Positions 7,122 through 11,848 of a stretch of DNA of 11,848 nucleotides are shown one piece after another. Position 1 is the first letter of the stretch. Every line of letters begins with the position of its first letter. This DNA is from an uncultured Clostridia bacterium (GTDB lineage: Bacteria > Bacillota_A > Clostridia > TANB77 > CAG-508): assembly GCA_947369305.1 (NCBI GenBank), contig CANBLA010000024.1, positions 1-11,848 of the forward strand, given 5' to 3'. A program made the position numbers and the translations under genes. The notes under the pieces were generated by a model. That model saw only the letters and a program-made list of their open reading frames with translations. It was not told the origin of the DNA and ran no database searches.

Positions 7122-7500
7122 AAAATAATCTTTTTCCTGTTTTTAATAATTCATTTCTCTCTTCAACTGCTACTTTAGGTTTAAAAATAAGTACTAGAGC
7201 AAAATATATAATAGAACTTAATACAAAATTTAAGAATACTCGTACTCCATTTCCTGCTAAAGTTCCAATCATTGCTGCAAATAATACGCCAAAAACTGGT
7301 ATTCCCGTGCTTAATGTAGCAGCAACCATAGCTAGTCCAAATGGTGCAATTTCTCCTTCAATAGATAGGGTTGACATTAGCAATGTTAGCACAAATACAG
7401 TTACATTTTGTACTTTTAAAAGTTCTTTTAGAATTAAATTAAATTTACTTGTTTTTATCTTTTCTTGTTCTTCTACATTTTCTGTTATATTTTGAAACAT
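6934..7500 (-). CDS. spoIIE: SpoIIE N-terminal membrane fragment (before the frameshift)
   Basis: As written the sequence encodes 188 residues from the ATG at 7500. Residues 1-166 are genuine SpoIIE N terminus: a short cytoplasmic leader (about 1-30, charged), then hydrophobic segments near 33-48, 55-82, 88-107, 125-142 and 146-165. These make up the first half of the multi-spanning domain that holds SpoIIE in the membrane. The last 22 residues, RTSCYKRWGNEKSIYF and onward, are polar and basic and unlike a SpoIIE membrane loop, consistent with out-of-frame reading before the stop at 6934. Alone this piece would lack the whole regulatory and phosphatase region. Confidence 0.75.
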   Translation of the reverse strand: MFQNITENVEEQEKIKTSKFNLILKELLKVQNVTVFVLTLLMSTLSIEGEIAPFGLAMVAATLSTGIPVFGVLFAAMIGTLAGNGVRVFLNFVLSSIIYFALVLIFKPKVAVEERNELLKTGKRLFFACFLVSFFQNIHGIVLTYDVFMALVTAILTYVFYKIFVNRTSCYKRWGNEKSIYFRRINRC

Positions 7501-7573
7501 CCTTAACCACCTCTACTTTTCAAATATTCAAAGTTTGACTATCTTTATTAAATCACAAAATACATGATTTTTT

Positions 7574-7580
7574 TGTCGAT
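7574..7580 (-). promoter_or_regulatory. Possible Spo0A box upstream of spoIIE
   Basis: TGTCGAT (reading ATCGACA toward spoIIE) differs in one base from the Spo0A consensus TGTCGAA and is flanked by the usual T-run. It lies about 75 nt before the spoIIE start. spoIIE is directly activated by phosphorylated Spo0A in Bacillus, so the placement is sensible. A 7-base match in AT-rich DNA is weak evidence, and I could not find a clear -35/-10 pair for spoIIE next to it. Confidence 0.3.
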
Positions 7581-7708
7581 TTATCAGTTGAATATCAAAA
7601 AAGTCTTCTACAATTTGTGATAATTTTTTTCTATTTTATTACATTTTTCGCAAAAACACAAGTACTAATTTTAAAAATATAAAAAATATTCTCAAAACGA
7701 TGGTAGTC

Positions 7709-7737
7709 TTGACATAATTACCAAAATGTGGTATAAT
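7709..7737 (+). promoter_or_regulatory. Perfect-consensus sigma-A promoter of the 112-residue orphan gene
   Basis: TTGACA at 7709-7714, a 17-nt spacer and TATAAT at 7732-7737 match the housekeeping consensus at every position and in spacing. Transcription would start near 7744, about 37 nt before the ATG at 7781. It is divergent from spoIIE. Confidence 0.9.
7719..7733. promoter_or_regulatory. Candidate operator: TACCA-N5-TGGTA palindrome inside the promoter
   Basis: A perfect inverted repeat, TACCA (7719-7723) and TGGTA (7729-7733), fills the promoter spacer and overlaps the first bases of the -10. A third copy of the half-site, TGGTA, is at 7701-7705 just upstream of the -35. A protein bound here would block RNA polymerase, which would give control over an otherwise very strong promoter. 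The arms are only 5 bp, so chance is a real alternative and no regulator is identified. Confidence 0.35.
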
Positions 7738-7780
7738 AAAGGTATGAAACAATTAGAATATAGCAGAAAGGAGGGGAATT

Positions 7781-8119
7781 ATGTTTGATTCAATAAGTAA
7801 TATCGAAAAAAACATTAGTTCCCGAATCTTCCTCTTAAAGGCTTGGAAATTTATTGATCGGAAAAAAATGACCTTTCGATCGCCTAAAGAGGCTCAGGAT
7901 TTTCTGATTCTCTTCTTAGTTTCGATTTGTATTAACGAAGATTATTCTCGTTCTGAGTTAAGATCTACTTATCGGAAAATCAAGAGGTATGTCAGAAAAA
8001 ACAGACTTTCCGGGGACTTACCCGTCAGTCAGAAACGGTACATGGACGAACTCGACAATGTAGAATACACAATCATCGATTCGACCTGTTCCTACAATAT
8101 GAAAAAACCTGCAGTCTAA
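7781..8119 (+). CDS. Small basic protein of unknown function, own strong promoter
   Basis: I do not recognise this 112-residue protein. It is soluble, basic overall and probably helical. It has a hydrophobic core segment at about 41-52 (DFLILFLVSICI) and a cluster of positive residues at about 57-77, containing RSTYRKIKRYVRKNR, that could contact nucleic acid. There is no signal peptide, no clear catalytic motif, and two cysteines (C51 and C103). It is well supported as a gene: consensus promoter at 7709-7737, an AAAGGAGG ribosome site at 7767-7774 with 6-nt spacing, and a terminator that overlaps its stop codon. It is the only plus-strand gene here, divergent from spoIIE and convergent with the next gene. 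By hand count its GC content is about 38%, against about 28-30% in nearby coding sequence, with CGG, TCG, CTC and GAC codons that its neighbours rarely use. That hints at a different origin or high expression. Confidence 0.75.
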   Translation: MFDSISNIEKNISSRIFLLKAWKFIDRKKMTFRSPKEAQDFLILFLVSICINEDYSRSELRSTYRKIKRYVRKNRLSGDLPVSQKRYMDELDNVEYTIIDSTCSYNMKKPAV

Positions 8120-8131
8120 CTGCAGGTTTTT
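8103..8131. terminator. Bidirectional terminator between convergent genes
   Basis: AAAAACCTGCAGT (8103-8115) pairs perfectly over 13 bp with ACTGCAGGTTTTT (8119-8131) around a 3-nt loop. Read in either direction it gives a GC-containing stem ending in a U-run, so it can stop both the plus-strand orphan gene and the minus-strand gene ending at 8147. The TAA stop of the orphan gene (8117-8119) lies in the loop, and the last sense codons are inside the stem. Confidence 0.88.
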
Positions 8132-8146
8132 CATATTTAAATTTTA

Positions 8147-9088
8147 TCAAACAACATCTCTATCATTATCCATTTCTTCATTTATAATCGTAATACCATG
8201 TCTTTTTTTGAAATCTTCTGTCATATCTTTGGCTTCTCTACCATGATTTAACCATTGTTGTATAATTCCTTTAACAAACTTGTTTTTTTCAGCAACTTTC
8301 TCGTATTCTCGGTCAATAATAGATGCTTTTTGTTCATCCGTAAATCTGTCATCCATAATAATCTTGTCAAGAACCGCATGACTTACCTCCTCTTCTGTAA
8401 TTCTGATATTTTTGTCAAACTCACTTTCATAATTTTTACCTTCCACTTTCCCCAATATAACTAAGTTTGTTTCCACTTCACCTGGAGAAAGTTCTAAAGC
8501 TGCTGCTGCCATATGAACCATATTATCCGATTTGGGCTCTCGATTACGATCATACAATTCCCTTCTATTGTCTCTTTCATACATAGCCTTTCTTTTGCGT
8601 GCTTCCTCATAAGCTCCTATTGTGACTTTATTTTTAATTAACATCATAGTTACTTCTTTTACTGACTTGCCTTTTTCCTCATTCATAATTTCATATAATC
8701 CATAACATTTGGCAATCGCAACAACATGTAAGTCATTTTCGCTGAATTTGCTATCTTTCTGTGTTTTAGAAATAATATCAGCAATCATTTCTCTTCCCTT
8801 TTGAGAAGTAAGATCGTTTAATGATACATGCGGATTTTTCTTTTTTATTCTATCTGCTATTTCTACAAATTCTAATAATGCGTCATAGTCTTCATCTTTA
8901 TCAAGTCCAGCACTTTCAATCCATTTTCCTACTTGGCTAAATGGTTTACTACTACTTTTTACTAAATTTACAGAAGCCATCTTTTGATACACTTGCAACA
9001 TAGCCTCATATTTTTCGTATCTTTGATAAGCCTTTCTTTTTTTTGGCTCTTCTCTTAATTTATTTTCCACATTTGGAATTTCTTTCAT
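8147..9088 (-). CDS. Helical cytoplasmic protein of unknown function downstream of the surface protein gene
   Basis: I do not recognise this protein. I chose the ATG at 9088 (313 residues) over the GTG at 9097. The ribosome site AAAGGAAGTGA begins at 9104 and directly abuts or overlaps the GTG, but is well spaced for the ATG. The protein is rich in Lys, Glu and Asp, has no signal peptide or membrane segment, and looks almost wholly alpha-helical. A lysine/arginine-rich start (around 15-25, KKRKAYQRYEKYEAML) is followed by helical stretches, a very charged middle at about 163-185 (EEARKRKAMYERDNRREL), and an acidic end. No catalytic or nucleotide-binding motif is visible. It lies 72 nt after the adhesin-like gene with only a hairpin without a U-tract between, so the two are probably cotranscribed. 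It ends in the bidirectional terminator at 8103-8131. A regulatory or structural partner role is possible but unsupported. Confidence 0.75.
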   Translation of the reverse strand: MKEIPNVENKLREEPKKRKAYQRYEKYEAMLQVYQKMASVNLVKSSSKPFSQVGKWIESAGLDKDEDYDALLEFVEIADRIKKKNPHVSLNDLTSQKGREMIADIISKTQKDSKFSENDLHVVAIAKCYGLYEIMNEEKGKSVKEVTMMLIKNKVTIGAYEEARKRKAMYERDNRRELYDRNREPKSDNMVHMAAAALELSPGEVETNLVILGKVEGKNYESEFDKNIRITEEEVSHAVLDKIIMDDRFTDEQKASIIDREYEKVAEKNKFVKGIIQQWLNHGREAKDMTEDFKKRHGITIINEEMDNDRDVV

Positions 9089-9122
9089 GTGTCTCACTTC
9101 CTTTGCACTTTTGTATATACTT

Positions 9123-9151
9123 GCAGGATAAACCTTTGGAGTTTATCCCGC
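9123..9151 (-). promoter_or_regulatory. Stable intercistronic RNA hairpin after the surface protein gene
   Basis: Minus-strand RNA folds as an 11-bp stem, GCGGGAUAAAC with GUUUAUCCUGC, with one G.U wobble and a 7-nt loop UCCAAAG. On the plus strand the same position would be an A.C mismatch, so the minus-strand RNA is the better folder. There is no U-tract after it, so it is not a normal intrinsic terminator. It may protect the adhesin mRNA 3' end, mark a processing site, or tune expression of the downstream gene, whose ribosome site begins about 19 nt later. Confidence 0.55.
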
Positions 9152-9160
9152 ACATGTTAT

Positions 9161-11848
9161 TTATTTAAGTATTTTCTTTTTGATGAATACAATACCACCT
9201 GCCACAATGGCTAATCCTGCTGTGATACTTGCAATTACTTGTAACCTCCAAGTCATCCATGGTGTACCAGTTGGTGGCGATAGTGTGATAACTTCTGTTG
9301 CACTCGTGTCTCGTTCATATACCATTCCTTCACTTACTTTATCCCCTGCCTTATTTAAATCTTTTTCTAATGCTAATTTTGGTGATTGGTTACCTGCAAT
9401 TGTTAAAATATCACGTCTACCAACTTTGTTATTGTATTTGATAATCTCGGCAATGTTATCAATTCTCAAATCATCAGAGTCAGTTCCTAAATATCTTGTG
9501 ACAGTTAAATTCATAAATGCTTTGTCTTTTCCTCCATCAACTGCTTGATCTCCTTGTAATGCTTGGGTAGGTACTAATTCAATGATGAAATCTTTATTAT
9601 TTACATTGTTTGTATTCTCTATACCATAACTATCCACACTAACTGTTAAATTGTTTCTGTTGTTAGTCTCATATTGAATATTCCTACTATCAGTAATTGT
9701 ATATGTTGCTGTTCCATTTTCTTCTTTTTCTTCTACAATACTAGATTTAATCTTTTCTTTTAACTCTTCGGCTGTTATGTTACTCCAACTTGTGTTTGGA
9801 GAAGCATTTAATGTTCCGCTAAAAGTTACATCGTTGTCAATGTAGTCTACTAATTGTCTAACCGTTGTGGTAACAACTTTATCATTTTGATTTCCATTTT
9901 CCCCATAATAGTAGATGCTTCCTACATACGCTCCCATTGTCGTATTATTTTTTAGACTACTTCCTTCTTTTTCATACGTTATAAGTTTTGTTGATAGTTC
10001 GCTTAATTCAGCTTTTAGTTTTTCTATACCTTCATCTGTATATTCAATATTTGCTAATTCTCCTGTTCTATCAACCTCACCCGTATTCAACACAGTAAAT
10101 CTATATTTTACAGTAATCGTTGTTCCTTCTAAAATGTTAGAATCTACGTTAATATATCTAAAACCGTGGTTAGTTGCTTGGTCTCTGTTAAGCGCTTGTA
10201 GGTTATCGACTCCATATGAGTTGGCTGTGTCTAACTCTACGTTAGCTGTAATTTCGCCAGTATCTTCAACCTTATAGTTAATAGTATACTTCGCATCCAT
10301 AATTGTATTTCCATCTGATGTTGTTAAAATAATTTCTTCAATTTGTTTATCCAAAGTCAACTGCGTTGCTGGTCTTTCTTCTAAACCGAAGTCCACGTTG
10401 TTGACATTATAATATGTTGTTTGGTTTTGATTATTTACACCACTACCAGTATGATCTTTAGACTCAATGTTCATATCAATCTTAGGTGTATCGGCATACA
10501 TGTAGTATTTTCCGTCTTCTTTACCTTTAAGTAATTCTACTCTATTGCCATTAACATCTCCCTGCTCCTCGTCAGTATAGCCGTTCTTCTCCTTTAAGTC
10601 CTCATCACTCATTGCAGCTGCTAATATTTTATTATTGTCATACGTAATTTCCCTAGAGTTGCTAATTACTTGTAATCGCCTTACTTCACTATCAGCAGCT
10701 GAGTTATGACGCTCTATTTTGCTACTATTCAAGTGTTTTTCAAGATTTAGATATGCTGAAGGTTTTACATACTCTTCATTTACTTCATCTTTTAATTCAG
10801 CCTTATATTTTGTAGATTTATAATCTTGACCATTATAGTAATGTGCTTCTGAATAGTCAGCTGATTCTATTTCTTTATCTCCATAAGTAAATCTTACAAC
10901 ATAATCACCTGCTGGAACATTGTTGAAATTATAAATACCATTGTCTTGCGTTTCAATTGTACTATCAAAATGGCTTACCTCTTCAATTGTATTATTTTTC
11001 AACTGTTCCAATTGAATACCAGTTGGCCAGATGTAATCATATTCTGTATAGCTGGTTTCATCTTCATTTAGTATCATAACTTTTTCAACTAATTCTGTTG
11101 TCAAGCCTTCGATTCCTTTTTCATCAGTATCTTTTTTACCATTACCAACTGTTTGGTTATAACCAGGTTTTTCTGTCTTATCCTCATCTTGGCCACTACT
11201 GTCATCTTCCCAAGCTAAACCATTAATGGTTCTTTGTTCACCAAGTAAAAATACTTCAATCTTAGGCGCTGCGAAAGTATCGTCTTCGTAATATTTTTTA
11301 TCATTTCTTAATCCAATATTGACATTGCCCGGTGCAGAATCTCTATCTATTTTACCCGCAATATGAGGACAATTTGCTCCGCTACAACCGTATGGTTTAC
11401 AATCCTCTGGATTTGCAAAATAAGTTGAATAACTTGCAATTTCTGCTACATTACATTTTTGTCCTAATATAATAGCATTTAGAGCATTTTCACTTGTAGT
11501 ATCATTCTTTTTAACTTTAAATGTTACTTTTATTTCTCTTTTATCTCCAGGTGTTAGAAGTATTTCTAAATTACTTGCTGTCATTTTCTGATAGTAAATA
11601 TTATTATCTCCATCTGTATCTGAGCCCACAATAGGACTACCAACATCATTCCAAATTACATTTCTTCCTTCACCATTAATATAAGAAGGTTCTGCAACTG
11701 TCTCTAATGCATTTACATCTGTCTCATTTCCTCCTGTTGTCTTTGTTTTTAAGTATTTTTGTTCAGTAGCTGTTATCAATTGAAGACTAGTGTCATAATA
11801 ATCGTCAATGCTATTAATTTTCACATTATATTTTGATGAATTGTTAGC
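9161..11848 (-). CDS. Large cell-surface protein with SdrD B-like domain and SPPTG sorting signal (5' end outside window)
   Basis: At least 895 residues; the frame is open to the window edge, so the signal peptide and true start are missing. The GTG at 11824 is just an in-frame codon and is used here for numbering. Residues about 110-190 carry a family-like segment (AEIASYSTY and KIDRDSAPGNVNI) interrupted by a small cysteine cluster (C124, C142, C147, C152), the only cysteines visible. Residues about 198-345 form an SdrD B-like/Cna B-like beta domain: INGLAWEDDSSG, then GNGKKDTDEKGIEGLTTELV, ending in the typical YNFNNVPAGDYVVRF. Then come further beta-rich modules, including VVTTTVRQLVDYIDNDVTFS. 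The end is SPPTG (849-853, bases 9266-9280), a hydrophobic span and KKKILK. That is a sorting signal matching the (S/P)PXTG pattern of clostridial class B sortase. It is probably a wall-anchored structural or adhesive protein; ligand unknown. Confidence 0.85.
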   Translation of the reverse strand, partial: ANNSSKYNVKINSIDDYYDTSLQLITATEQKYLKTKTTGGNETDVNALETVAEPSYINGEGRNVIWNDVGSPIVGSDTDGDNNIYYQKMTASNLEILLTPGDKREIKVTFKVKKNDTTSENALNAIILGQKCNVAEIASYSTYFANPEDCKPYGCSGANCPHIAGKIDRDSAPGNVNIGLRNDKKYYEDDTFAAPKIEVFLLGEQRTINGLAWEDDSSGQDEDKTEKPGYNQTVGNGKKDTDEKGIEGLTTELVEKVMILNEDETSYTEYDYIWPTGIQLEQLKNNTIEEVSHFDSTIETQDNGIYNFNNVPAGDYVVRFTYGDKEIESADYSEAHYYNGQDYKSTKYKAELKDEVNEEYVKPSAYLNLEKHLNSSKIERHNSAADSEVRRLQVISNSREITYDNNKILAAAMSDEDLKEKNGYTDEEQGDVNGNRVELLKGKEDGKYYMYADTPKIDMNIESKDHTGSGVNNQNQTTYYNVNNVDFGLEERPATQLTLDKQIEEIILTTSDGNTIMDAKYTINYKVEDTGEITANVELDTANSYGVDNLQALNRDQATNHGFRYINVDSNILEGTTITVKYRFTVLNTGEVDRTGELANIEYTDEGIEKLKAELSELSTKLITYEKEGSSLKNNTTMGAYVGSIYYYGENGNQNDKVVTTTVRQLVDYIDNDVTFSGTLNASPNTSWSNITAEELKEKIKSSIVEEKEENGTATYTITDSRNIQYETNNRNNLTVSVDSYGIENTNNVNNKDFIIELVPTQALQGDQAVDGGKDKAFMNLTVTRYLGTDSDDLRIDNIAEIIKYNNKVGRRDILTIAGNQSPKLALEKDLNKAGDKVSEGMVYERDTSATEVITLSPPTGTPWMTWRLQVIASITAGLAIVAGGIVFIKKKILK

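Larger units (their letters stand above)
5109..7500 (-). pseudogene. spoIIE: spoIIE, stage II sporulation protein E, interrupted by an apparent +1 frameshift
   Basis: SpoIIE is a polytopic membrane PP2C-type phosphatase at the asymmetric septum. It dephosphorylates SpoIIAA and so releases sigma-F in the forespore; it also interacts with FtsZ. The gene is readable only in two overlapping frames. The first runs from the ATG at 7500 to FYKIFVN (codon 166 at 7005-7003). The rest continues one base further on, as GLAVIKDGG from 7001. Dropping the single base at about 7002 joins them into one protein of about 796 residues, close to the usual 820, with no other stop. The junction falls in the loop after membrane segment five. 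A GAGGTGG site at 7507-7513 supports the start. This could be a real inactivating mutation, a sequencing or assembly error, or much less likely recoding. The WG gene follows in the same operon. Confidence 0.85.

Noticed and set aside
9089..9097. GTG start at 9097 for the 313-residue protein
   Set aside because: The ribosome binding sequence directly abuts this codon, so initiation fits only the ATG at 9088.
9915..10277. A 120-codon plus-strand frame antisense to the surface protein gene
   Set aside because: Shadow of a clear domain-bearing coding sequence, without promoter or ribosome site.

Overview
The window looks like chromosomal DNA from a low-GC, endospore-forming member of the Clostridia. 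The evidence is AT-rich sequence with strong AGGAGG-type ribosome binding sites, consensus sigma-A promoters, short U-tailed terminators, a SpoIIE sporulation phosphatase, and a surface protein whose C-terminal SPPTG motif fits the (S/P)PXTG signal of clostridial class B sortases. TGA acts as a stop codon (at 8147-8149), so the standard code applies. Genus and species cannot be named from this sequence.

All genes but one lie on the minus strand, so the minus-strand layout is read here from right to left. At 11848-9161 is the 3' part of a large secreted, wall-anchored SdrD B-like surface protein, cut by the window edge. It is followed by an RNA hairpin (9151-9123) and an unrecognised 313-residue helical cytoplasmic protein (9088-8147). 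A terminator at 8103-8131 serves both strands. The only plus-strand gene, an orphan 112-residue protein (7781-8119), converges on that terminator. It has a perfect TTGACA-17-TATAAT promoter with a small palindrome inside it.

Divergent from the orphan gene, across a 280-bp intergenic region (7501-7780), is the sporulation block: spoIIE (7500-5109), then a membrane-anchored WG-repeat protein (5093-3579). SpoIIE is broken by an apparent +1 frameshift near 7002. Joining the two frames gives about 796 residues, close to the usual length of about 820, so one base explains the break. An intrinsic terminator (3572-3549) follows.

Next come housekeeping genes. acpS (3525-3157) and tatD (3145-2375) are tightly coupled. 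lemA (2298-1747) and htpX (1688-792) have their own extended -10 promoter, an intercistronic hairpin and a terminator. The 5' end of a UvrD/PcrA-type helicase gene (662 to the window edge) sits behind a near-ideal promoter.

Functionally, SpoIIE is the phosphatase that activates sigma-F in the forespore, and the WG protein is coupled to it. AcpS activates acyl carrier protein. LemA and HtpX form a recurrent membrane quality-control pair. TatD and PcrA act in DNA processing and repair. I saw no tRNA, rRNA, CRISPR array, insertion sequence or prophage genes. No gene-free stretch exceeds 300 bp. The longest, 7501-7780, holds the divergent regulatory region described in the features.
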